Positions 24,249 to 34,700 of a DNA stretch of 64,000 nt are shown piece by piece. The notes under the pieces were generated by a model. It had not been told where the DNA came from, ran no database searches, and was given only the letters and a program-made list of their open reading frames with translations. The first letter of the stretch is position 1; the number at the start of each line of letters is the position of its first letter. The DNA is taken from positions 6,386,001 through 6,450,000 of the forward strand of contig NW_025408670.1 of assembly GCF_020360975.1 (NCBI RefSeq), written 5' to 3'. The stretch comes from Hirsutella rhossiliensis (taxonomy: Eukaryota > Ascomycota > Sordariomycetes > Hypocreales > Ophiocordycipitaceae). Position numbers and translations under genes: made by a program.

Positions 24249-26439
24249 CCATGCCCCACCCCCCTTTCGGTAACACCCACCTTTCGGTAGCGCATTAGGA
24301 AATATCCCCACCAAAACCCATCAATTTCACTTACACCGATTCCAGCCAGCTTTGAAGATATTCACAAGCCGTCACTTGGAGTAGATAGAGGATTGATTGA
24401 ATTCTACTTTTCGATGGTTGAATGTTTGTACAGGGGTCTGTGGCCTGTGCGTACCTTGCACGCGAAATTACCATCCAACCCCCTAATCTCCTTCCGCCTC
24501 CTGACGATGATTCTTCTCGTTATTCCTCCACCACATGACCAAAATGACCTTAAAGCGGCCTCGGAGTATTTATACGGAGGATATTATGGCTAATGCGATA
24601 ATTGATGTCACAAAAAACGGCTTGTCGCAGTACCGCGCCGCCCAAAAGTATGACATACCTCAGCAGTCTATTTCCGACAGACTCAAAGGCCAGGTAGCCC
24701 TGGCTGATCAGATCCAGCCTCGTCAACTCTTGAGTAAGTCTCAGGAAGCTCGCTTGGTTTCTTGGATCCTCCGCCAAGAGTCTCTCGGCTATGCTCCCTC
24801 CCACAGTCAGATCCGCGCATGTGTGGAGGCTCTTATGAAGCAACTGAACAACGAGCGGACAGTGGGGCGCAACTGGGTCTCTAAATTCATCAATCGCCAT
24901 CCGGACATCAAGAACAAGCGTGGAGACGTCAGGAAGCTAACCGATTTAATGCTTTTACGCCTCGTGCGGTTCACTGGTTCTTCGATATCAGGAAAAGGAG
25001 TATGGATGGATTAAACCAGAAAATACCGTGAATGTTGACGAAGGCGGTATTATGTCTGGCTTTGGTGAGTATTTGGCTTGTCTTTCATTACTTTTACTAA
25101 CCAGACTCTTTTTGCCAGGTTTGGATAGTCTTGTGGTTGGGAGTGCAGACCCAAAACGGAAGGCCCTTCTGAAAGGGCCACAGTCCCGCAACTGGACCTC
25201 ATTTATTGAAGCTATCACCGCGGACGGCCGTGTCCTTACCTTGGCATTATCTTTAAGGGCAAAGAACTTCAGAAACAGTGGTTCTTGACGGAATTCGGCA
25301 AAATAGCCGACTGGCATTACATAACGTCGCCCAACGGATGGACGGACAACCATATCGCTATTGAGTGGCTTGAGAGGGTCTATTTGCCCCAGACGCGACC
25401 AGCCGATGCCTCAGATGCTAGACTGATCATATTAGATGGACATGGAAGTCATGCAACGGTGCGTTTCTTTATCCACCTCTGTAGGAATTACCGTTAACCG
25501 GGACCAGGATGCATGGATGGCCACATGCTTTTGAACAACGTTTATTGCTGTTACCTTCCTGCCCACTGCTCTCATGGCCTCCAGCCGTTAGATAACGGTG
25601 TATTCAATGCCTCCAAGGCAGCTTACCGGAAAGAACTTCAGAAATTGACCTGTTTGACCGATTCTGCGCCTGTTCATAAGGTCAATTTTATACGGGCATA
25701 TGCTAAAGCGCGCGAGGTTGGAATGACGGCAAAGAATATATTGTCCGGCTGGAGGGTCACTGGGAATTGGCCGATCTCACGATCCAAGGCATTGCGGCAT
25801 CCAGAAATTCACGCGGACATTGTAGAGACGTCTCCAAAGTCCGCGCCATTTTTGGGTTCTGATGATACGCCAAGAAACAGCCGCCAGATTCGCGATTTCG
25901 GAAAGAACAAGACTCCTGGCACCCGGAGACGATACGCCGTGATAGCTAGAGGCTTTGAAGCCCAAGAACAGACGCTTGCCGAGCACAGCAACAGAATCGC
26001 GAAGCTAGAGGAAGAAGTGGCCCGGCTGCAGAGAGGCAAGAAGAGGAGAGCAATTCCGAACCGGAACAGACGGTTCATGACTCTCAGTGAAGCTTTGGTG
26101 GCTGAGGAAGCCATTCCCCAAATTAAAAGCCAAGAGATAGCCGTTGTGCTGAATTCTGACACAGAGGAGGAGGCGGTCTCAGAGGTGGAGACAGCTTCAG
26201 TGATCGAAGTCAAGGTGGCACCCGAAGCCCTTCCAGTCACCACCAGATCCGGGCGAATGGTAAAAAAAGCGCCGGTACATATAAGAGCGTCCATTTCTCT
26301 ACGGAATGATATAATTTTTGTGTTTATAATGTTAAGTTCTGATCATATTTCATGTAGTTCAAATGGTAGACTTTTGGTGGAGAATTTTTCAATTGCGCTA
26401 CCGAAAGGTGGGTGTTACCGAAAGGGGGGTGGGGCATGG
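24249..26439 (+). mobile_element. Pogo-superfamily (Fot/Tan-like) DNA transposon
   Basis: A 2191-bp element bounded by perfect 46-bp terminal inverted repeats (24249-24294 and 26394-26439, beginning ccatgcccca) and flanked by a TA target duplication at 24247-24248 and 26440-26441. Each TIR contains two copies of ctttcggta, probably the transposase binding sites. TA insertion plus a CENP-B/DDE transposase is diagnostic of the pogo branch of Tc1/mariner. Unlike the right half of the window, the element shows no RIP signature. Confidence 0.95.
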
Positions 26440-26442
26440 TAA
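24535..26442 (+). pseudogene. Pogo-type transposase, frameshifted
   Basis: The start at 24535 leads into a Psq-type helix-turn-helix (QYRAAQKYDIPQQSISDRL) and a CENP-B-type HTH (NWVSKFINRHPDIKNKRG). The DDE_1 core follows with its acidic residues in VNVDEGG, LILDGHGSHAT and LQPLDNGVF, and the tail has a coiled coil. Two good introns are visible: 25065-25118 with a ttactaacc branch site, and 25459-25507. Four single-base losses break the frame, near 24922, 24994, 25241 and 25527. The last frame then runs through the right TIR. All catalytic motifs are still legible, so decay is recent or the breaks are base-calling errors. As written the gene cannot give full-length transposase. Confidence 0.88.
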
Positions 26443-27009
26443 TTCGTTAGGCCAAGAAAAGCCACCAAATCTGCCGACGTCACCTGGACCCATTCCAAGG
26501 CTAAGAGGGCCAAGAAAAGCCTCGGATGCGAGGCCACCGCGGAGCTACGTGTGGCGAGCGAAATGAGGCCTTCTCTCCCAGCGTCTCTTTGCTGTCCTGT
26601 ACCCAAACCACCACGAAAAGATACAAGAAGCTTCCACATGAGTGCCTTTCTTTGCGTGCTAACAATAGCTATGCCACTGGGTCCGATCTGACAGAACGAC
26701 TTCCTGAACGAGCGAGGGAGAAAGATGGTTCTAACCTTTGGTAGTCGAGTCCAGTACAGATGATACTCTCGTCTTCGGGCATGCCTTATTTTCTCCACAC
26801 CATGGTCATCTAGAGCAAGACGTGCAGTGCAAGAAACTATCGTCACTGAGAGCCGAGGATAAGTGAATTGAATTATTGATGGCAAAGCTCGAGCGACATG
26901 TGCGCGCAGCCGGGCCCCCGGTGGATGATCGCTCAATGGCTTCAAATAGCCACAACTCAACAAGAAGCCAAGTTCGGTGAAAGTCTTGTGTCCTCACGGC
27001 TATCTCCTC
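26442..27009. other. Intergenic, transposon to CBM9-like gene
   Basis: 568 bp with no supportable gene; it includes the 3' region of the minus-strand gene to its right. Confidence 0.45.
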
Positions 27010-27693
27010 CTAGAGAAACAATACTTTGCCAAAGCATTCCGTAATGTGAAAGCTGGCCTTTAGGGGCGAGCTCCACGCCCCGAGCTCCTGGTTAGGGTAT
27101 GTCGTCGGACTCACGACTGTCCTGAAAAAGTTCATCCTCCATTTTGTCCCCCTGGCCGCGCCTTTATTCACGTTGAAGAGGCCGAGGGGGATCTTGACGT
27201 TGCTTTTCCAAATATTTCCCGTCCGGTTGAGCTCTGTAACGGCACTGAATCCGTCCTTGGCCGGGTCCGTGACGAAGAAATGGTCAAATGGGGCATTGGC
27301 TGAGCGATCCTTGGACGGGTTGTAGACGAAAGCCTGGTACGTGACGTTGTTGGGGCTCACTTCAAACTCGAGGTAGGTCTGTGGGTCACCGGTACCCATG
27401 TGGATAAATGCCTCCATGACCTCATACGCCCATATATCGTCATTGGTGCCATGGGACTCGTTGAAGTAGAAGTTGACCTCGTCGTACGCAGTGAACCGCA
27501 CCTCGAGATGCTCGTTCGTGTAGCAGAGGTCGACCTGTGTTCGGGGAAAGGGCTTGCGATCCGGCACCGACTGGGCAAAGTCGAGGGTGCCGACGCGAGG
27601 GCATGCCAGAGCATGAACGCTTGGCTGTTTGGAGGCACAGGTAGCGGCAGCAAGGCCAGCGGCCATGCTGGCAAGCCAGACGAAGCGGCCCAT
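27010..27693 (-). CDS. Secreted CBM9-like (carbohydrate-binding/DOMON-type) protein
   Basis: Intronless, 227 residues. MGRFVWLASMAAGLAAATCA is a signal peptide. The rest is one beta-rich domain with the pattern of family 9 carbohydrate-binding-like modules: TQVDLCYTNEHLEVRFTAYD, a NDDIWAYEVMEAFI strand, YLEFEVSPNN, then the C-terminal WRMNFFRTV and LGAWSSP strands. In fungi stand-alone proteins of this kind are secreted and of unknown function; sugar binding is inferred from the family only. Four or five glycosylation sequons (NES, NVT, NRT) agree with secretion. No catalytic domain is attached. The start is fixed by the signal peptide. Confidence 0.8.
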   Translation of the reverse strand: MGRFVWLASMAAGLAAATCASKQPSVHALACPRVGTLDFAQSVPDRKPFPRTQVDLCYTNEHLEVRFTAYDEVNFYFNESHGTNDDIWAYEVMEAFIHMGTGDPQTYLEFEVSPNNVTYQAFVYNPSKDRSANAPFDHFFVTDPAKDGFSAVTELNRTGNIWKSNVKIPLGLFNVNKGAARGTKWRMNFFRTVVSPTTYPNQELGAWSSPLKASFHITECFGKVLFL

Positions 27694-28431
27694 CTCTCAA
27701 CGCTTAAAAGGGTTGCTGGCTAGGCTCTGTCAGGGTCGTGCGTACGTGCGACGAGCAAGGCGTGGCCTCTGGCGACGAACAGCCCCCCTTTATCTGTTTT
27801 ATAGACCTCATACTCGTCGCTTTTCTTGGCGGAAGGGGCCGGACAAGATGACGGGGCGGGGGAAGAGCAGAGTGCGCAGGATGAGTTTGATGTGACGTTA
27901 CCAGACTGAGGTATGTGTGGGCTGATGCAGTGAGGAACGATGATAGGTAGATGGAAGCCAATGGAGATGACATTAGGTAAATAAGCTCGATGAGATGGAT
28001 TACCAGCTCCCCATTTACCGGCAATCACTGCTATGCCCCGCGTCGTGATCCATAATGCGGCTGAGTGTGTGTGAACCTGGAAAGACGACGTTTCATGTCC
28101 GGCCTGTCGTCACTTGTGTCCGGTCTCACGGTCTTCATGCTCTTGAGATGCGGGCGGGAAAAGGAGGGATTTTACATCAGCACTTGTGGAGATGGGATGT
28201 CAGCGATGTCATGCCTTGGAACGTGTCTCGATACGATACAAATGGGGGACCAGCACTGAAGCTTGCTTCAAGGTAAACGTCGCTTAGCATTGCAGCAAAC
28301 GTTCGTTGATCAAGATTCTGGGGATGTCATGTCAACTCAGACCATACCAAAGTCTGCTTGTCGTTCACGGTTGCCCTATATGGTCATTCTTCCCCTCCAT
28401 GAATTCCCATCTTTTACTCTGATCAAGCGCA
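27694..28431. other. Intergenic, CBM9-like promoter and CGS 3' region
   Basis: 738 bp between two minus-strand genes. Nothing else is recognised. Confidence 0.5.
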
Positions 28432-30265
28432 TTAACAAAGCTCCTCGGCCGCAGAAAGGGCCTTTACTACGAGTCCCTCCAAGGTGCCCGACTCCTCGAT
28501 GCCCACGCTGATGCGGACGAGGTGCTCGACCACGCCGTATTTGGCAGCCCATTCGAGCTCCGAATAGTGAGCGAGTAAGGTATACGCGCAACAGAGCGTA
28601 AAGTTCGTCCCCAGGCTCGGACCCTTGGCCACATCCAGGGCATCATGAAAGGCTATTGCCGCCGCCGGCTTCACGAACCGGATCGACAGCAGGTATCCGT
28701 ACTCGCCTCTGGCTCGCTTATACCGGTCGTAAAGGTGCTGTGTCGGGCTGCCCTTGGGGTAGAAGACATTCTCGACAGCTCGATGCCCGCGCAACCGCTC
28801 TGCGATACGCTCTGCGTTCCGGCTCGCCGAAAGGACGCGGCTCGAGAAATCTGCACTATTCTTGTCCATGACAACCACATCGAGGGGAAAGTACGTGTCC
28901 AGGTAGGCATTGGAAAACGTCGTGCGCAGCTTCTCGTGATGCCTCGACTGCGGGCTCAGCACCGCACTGCCGCCCATGACATTGCAGGCTCCGCTGAACA
29001 TCTTGGTCAAGCTCGTGCAGAGGACGTCGCACAGCGGCGCCAGGTTCAAGTTGACCGAGGTCCCGATGGTATCGTCGACTACCACGAGGAAGCCATACTT
29101 CTTGGCTAAAGCGTACAGGCGGTCGAGGTCCAACGAGCCGAGCAGGGGATTTCCGGGAAACTCTGTATAGAGTGCATCAAAATGCACGCCAGACTGTAGG
29201 TCTTTCTCGAGCGTATCCATGTCAGAGGATGAGGCGTGGCCATACAGCACGCAGTCGAAGCCATGGACTTTGCTGAGGACCTTGAAGGTATCGACGTACA
29301 GGAACCTATGAATTGAAGTGATCAGTCGGGGTAGGTGAGGGCATCGTGATGCATGCCCCTTTCTCTGGGAGTCAACCTGGGCATGTGGCTGGAACCTACC
29401 CAAACACGGCTACTCGATATCTTTCGGACGCATGGCTACCGAGACTTTGCAAAGCCAATGCCGTGTGGGCCATGGCGGACATGCCCGTGGGATAGAGGTA
29501 CACATCACTTACACCCACATTATTGGGCGCCGTGGAATAAAGGCCTGCGATGCGCTGGCGAAGAGAGATGGCTGCACTTTGTGCATCCTCTATGGGCAGT
29601 GTCTCGGTCTTACCGCCGTCACCGGCTTCATCGCCCTGCTGTCGAAGAAATGGCGCGTTCTTTAACCAAAAGGCAGCGAATCGACTCGAGATACCGAAGC
29701 CGGTATGCTGCCAGAACGCCTTTGCCTCGGGCCCCAATTGGTCGGGATACATGGCCACGAAGACGTCCTGGCCAGGGCTTGGAGGGCATGTCATTGAACT
29801 GTCAATTCCCGTTGCCCGGCCGTCGAAGCTGACATGAATGACCGCAATCGGCCCATGCTCGCGGACGTTGTTCTCGTCACGTTTCTCCAAGTATCGTTGG
29901 CAAGCCTCGGCCATTCTTTGGCTCGGAAACAGCATTGCGGCCTGACCACCAGCGACGTGCCCCTGTTTGCCAGAACCACGGAGAGGAGTCGCCGCAGCCC
30001 ATTTGAGTAAGTTGTCTGCCAGATCCCGGACGATATGGGGCACATAGAACCGGGGATACCCAGCCTGAAGCCGTGAAAGCACGCCTGGGTCTCGGCTAGC
30101 CCAGCCCACTGTGTCGCTCCATTTCGGAAGCGATACGCTGACAGCCTTTGCGGAAAGAGTCAGCGAGCGAGATTACGGGCTGGGTCCGTCTAGATGTTGG
30201 TAGTGATTAGTGATTCTTACATGGTCGTCTCCTGGCGGGAGAGGCTCCCCCAGCTTGGTGCTCAT
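28432..30265 (-). CDS. STR2: Cystathionine gamma-synthase (PLP-dependent, fungal type)
   Basis: Three exons (30265-30221, 30145-29400, 29305-28432) give 554 residues. The first exon encodes only MSTKLGEPLPPGDDH, a common start for the fungal enzymes. The fungal N-terminal extension (SLPKWSDTVGWASRDPGVL...) precedes the Cys/Met-metabolism PLP fold. In that fold are the cofactor-contacting VVVDDT (Asp341/342) and the Schiff-base Lys365 in TSLTKMFSG. The enzyme condenses cysteine with an activated homoserine ester to form cystathionine in the cytosol, the trans-sulfuration step towards methionine. The family also includes O-acetylhomoserine sulfhydrylases, but the long N-terminal region and the FSNAYLDTYFPLDVVVMDKNS type segment fit fungal Str2/met-7. 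Introns of 75 and 94 nt keep the frame. Confidence 0.93.
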
Positions 30266-31671
30266 GGTGCTGGAGAGAGCGCGGCTGGACGGTCACGCCA
30301 CAGTACTCTGACGCGAACAATGGTTGGTCTGCCGATATTCAGTCGTCAGCGAGACGCACCATTTGGCAAGCCGCCGTGGGTGGGTGGGTTACTCGGGGTG
30401 GTGACGGCGCAGGATTTGCCGCTGCTCGCTACATCAAGAGGGGCGGGAGGAGAAGAGACGGCTCGCGCACGATAACAACGTGGCCGAACTGATGTATTAT
30501 ACTTTCTTCTTCTTGGGCCAAGGTGAGATGCGGAGTACTCCGTCAAAGTTACGATGACAAGGGTCCTTGACTCCGCACATCAGCCCAACTCCCCTCGGAT
30601 TCGAATCGACACGCCGCCAAGCTGCAAGGAGCTGCTGCAGCTGTATGCACACAGCGTTGGAAGGTCTTTCCGGAGCAGAGATACGTGGATAGCGGTCCGG
30701 GCATAGTGAGTCGCATGCGTATACGAAGTAACACCAATTTACGTAAAAGCAGCACCGCAGCCAAGAAGAAAGGAGGGAATGAGATACCTGGGTAGACAGC
30801 GTTTCTGCTTGGTCTGAATGCTTGATGCCTACGGAGTAACTTAGTTCGTTGATTATTAAGAATAGGTGCAGGAATGGCCAACAGACAGTCGTACCGGGGG
30901 TCATCGAGTGTTTGTATTATTTGAGAAACGCATGTCGGTCGTTTATAAAGTTTATAATGGATCTTTATAAAGGGAGGACCTTACGGCCGGGGGATGTGTA
31001 TTACCCTTAAAGATGGTGACAATACGGTAACCACAAACTGCGCACAATGAAGACTCTTAGAGCTGTTTATTACACCCACGGGCAATGTACCCATGCCTGC
31101 ACTTATACATACCCGTGGTGCACGTTGCCTAGGGGCGCCAAGCTTCCCTTATATTTGTCGTTTTACCCGCTTCTTTACATCTCGCCGTTGCTTGGCACGC
31201 TCCTCTTCTCTTCTCGATGTCAATTAACCCACTCTTTTTCTGGGCTTTTGTGGGTGCTTAGGGTGGTGGTTTTGTCGCCGCAATCGTTGCTGACTTTGAC
31301 AGCTGTAATTTATAGGCGCGATAAACCCTCCCCTGGTTGAAAGGAAAAAAGGTATGCTACCATAAATCCACTCGGATATTTGGCGGCAAGAGTGCGGTTG
31401 GCGAGCCTTGAGCATATGGGAAGGAAACTCCACTTGCCGGTGTGATGAGACTCAGTCTATTGGTTTCAACGGCGAAAGACACCCGTTGTCAAGAGGCTGT
31501 AGATTTACAAGTAGAGCAGACTATGTTAATACAATAAATAAATTACACGGGAGCATCTCGGGAAGACCAAGCCAGCACTCGGGAAAATGGCCTCGGGTTG
31601 CTCGTTTACGATAGGAGGAGATGAAAATAGTAGGAGTTGAATCATGTTTTTAAATAAAATACTTCGAACAC
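30266..31671. other. Gene-free stretch, CGS promoter to Helitron
   Basis: 1.4 kb. The left end holds the CGS promoter. The rest is AT-richer with no open frame of note and no recognised repeat. It may include old repeat debris next to the Helitron. Confidence 0.45.
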
Positions 31672-31717
31672 CCGTTAAGTTGCCAATGCAAGGGGCTTAA
31701 CGGCTGAATATCCAGCC
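31672..31717. repeat. Two adjacent hairpins at the left Helitron edge
   Basis: CCGTTAAG (31672-31679) pairs with CTTAACGG (31696-31703) across 16 nt. GGCTG (31702-31706) pairs with CAGCC (31713-31717) across six. Helitrons carry a hairpin just inside the 3' end, which for this minus-strand element would be here; the diagnostic CTRR end was not located. Confidence 0.45.
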
Positions 31718-34700
31718 CGAAGGGTGAATATCGTATACCTGCACTCGACTTTCTTAAGGGGTACCCACTAGAACCCCCCTTCCGCCTTCAGCGGCTAACC
31801 AGCCGTTCGAACTACTTCCTGGCAGGCCCAGTCTAACTATAACCCTATATCGTACCCCCTTCCTGTAGCTTGTAGGAAGACGACGTTTAGTCACGGTAGA
31901 GTGGTGGATACAGTGGATCGCTCAGCTGTTGACCCTGACGCCGTTGTTGGTCAGCGAGGCGCATCTTCATCCCTGTCTCATAGTTAGCCGTGAATGCAGT
32001 ACGTAGGAAACGCAGGCGTATAACCTTCCGTCGGCGTGTGGTTATAGAGGCTCTGACGATCGAACGGCGCCTCAAGGAGTAAGCCTTGGAGCGAGGTAAC
32101 CCGTGAGACGGCAACATAGCTAATACCGGCCTGGAAGTCGCGTGTAGCGAGATCAGTAACTATTTTATCCTTTGTTAGGCTCTGGCATTTGTGAACAGTA
32201 ATAGCAAACGCCACGATTAGGAAACTGCGTGCGAGCGCAGGTCTCGTTGCCCACAAGGAAGTCCCGCCTGACTGGCAGGATGGGGTGAGATTTTCCTGCC
32301 CTCGTTAGTTGTTAGATACGGCGGTCCGTCGTAGCTATCAAAGTCCACCATAATAACGGCTGGGGGGTCTTCCAATGGATCGGCGCCTGCGCTCCAGGCG
32401 ATATCGTATACAGTACCCTGAGCACCGTTAACTAGGCCAGCTGATTGCCACAGATTAGTCGTGAGCATCACCCTGGTGCCCTTAGCAACAGGGAACTTGT
32501 TAGATAGATTGCCAGCATTGTTGCTTGGTGCCTGCCCAGCGCCGTTGCCGTGATTCTTTGCCTCCACTTGTATTGCCGGGGCGTTGAGATGCACCATATG
32601 CTCGTGGTTGTATTGGTTGACCCGTGCCTTTGTAGAATACACTCGCAAAGCGGTCCTGAAGCCGTCAAGCTCGCTCCGCGGTAGCCTGGCCTGTACCCGA
32701 TTGCTAAGGAGGTTCCAGGATGGTATAGATAACTTTACATCACGCAGTTCCTGCAACGCCTGACGGAACTGGGCCTGATCATCACCAGCCTGGCGCTGTG
32801 CCGTGGTCAGGAAGACGGTGCGGTCAAATAGGCGGTAGGCCACCTGCCCTCCTTTCCAACGAAGACAGGCCGGTGCTAGTCGAATACAGGGCTTTTGTCG
32901 GACTGGTGGTAACTGGAAGAAATCGCCCACAAGCACAACGCTCACACCACCAAAGAACTCGAGGTTACGCTGTGGAAAGGCTTGTCGCAAACGGGAATCG
33001 ATCCGCGCGAGCTGCTCAAGCCCTAGCATGCTCTTTTCATCGATAACGAGGTATTTGATGTGCCGTAGGCGGGACTGAAGGGCGGCTGCGTCGGCCGGGG
33101 GAAGGTCGGTGAAAGTACCGCCTACTGGGAGGCGCAGCAACGAATGAATGGTGCTGCCCTGTATCTGGTTACTCGCAACGCCTGTTGGCGCCACGCGGCA
33201 TATAGGGCTAGGATTCGGTAGGGCGGCTGCCTGAAGATGGGAAGAAAGCACCTTGATAAGGAACGACTTGCCTGTGCCACCACCACCATCAACGTGGAGA
33301 AGGATTTGAGCAGGATTTTGCGCCTGGAAGTGGCCCATGAATGTGTCGTACACGAGCCGTTGTTGCGTATTCAGCGTATTACGCCAGTGAGGGCCAAGGA
33401 CCTCCACATCGTTGGCCATGGGGTGGCTAGCGATAAGGTCTTTCCAGTAGCCGTCTCGGAGTTCCGGATAAGTACCCACATGCTGTGTCCAGTCGTAATT
33501 GATGTCGATATCGCGGCGGCCAAGTAGGTCAAGATCTTCCTGGGTAAGGGAGTTGTCAGGTAAAGGGCGGCGAGGCGAATCCAGTCTTCGTCATCAAATT
33601 CTTCCTCCACAGGCAGAGCCTCGTATTGATCATCTTGAGGCTGTAATCGAGCCTCTTTTGGCCGACCGTAATGGTCATCACCATGACTGTGATGCTGCCA
33701 ACAATAGGAGAAGGCCTCAGCGTGAGAACCAAAAAGCTGGCCGTCAACTGTGAGGAGATCATCAACCCGCCGATGTGGGTGGTTTAATGTTAGCTTTACA
33801 CGACAGTAATCTGACCACTGTTGACCTTCTGGATCAGCCTGATAGCGAGGAAAGTAAACCAGCACTCGAGGCCTGCCGTTAATGTTGCCTGGCTGCCATT
33901 GCTTCCACGGAAGGGTCCCTAGGGCGGAAATTCCAGCATTTCAGGAAGGAGACGTAGCTTAGGTCCGCTAGGGCTTCCGGGCGTTGAGTGTACTTTTCGT
34001 AAACGTTGGGGGCCTCGTCCACCTCATCGCCGTCAATACGGAGGGAGCGGGAATGCCTGTCAGGATTACGACAGTCGACGTACAGGCAAGTTCGTGACCC
34101 TTCCTGTAACGGCAGGCCGAGGAGCAAGTGGCTGACCTCCTGCTTCGAGTAATCCCGCTCCGCAACCAGCTGATTGAGGAGCTTTGACGTGAAGGAAATC
34201 AAGGGGTTGTGGTCCTTGACCCGGGGCATCAGGGCCTTCCCAATCTGGGCAAAAGACTCGCTCTTCTTTTCCGACTTGGAGCAGTATTTGGCCGCGTAAT
34301 CGATTACCTGCTGTAGACTCGTGCAAGGCGAAACATCTGTATTGGCTAGCCACGCAACGGTAAGCAAGCGGTTGTAGTGGTTAATCTGGCCATCGTTCCG
34401 CTCGCCCTAAAGCTCCAGTGTTTAGAGTGAGGAACCTTGTCAAGGAGGCTAGTAGGCGCTGGCCGTGAGGAAATCAAAGCGGCACTCCACCTGCTTGGTA
34501 TGCTTATTGAGCTGCATGCAGTAGTTGTTGCAGCGGTGGCGTTGCACGCGGTTGACTACCATCGATAGGAACTGAACGGTAAGGGATGTTCCAGTAGATT
34601 ACCGATCAGGGTTCCCTTCCCCAGGAGCCTGTATTCGCTGTGGCTCTGGGTTCACTGCAGATACGTGGTATCCCCAGATGCGAGCGAATTGCTCCGGACT

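Noticed and set aside
30585..30615. gattcgaatc B-box-like sequence suggesting a tRNA
   Set aside because: No A-box or cloverleaf could be built around it on either strand.
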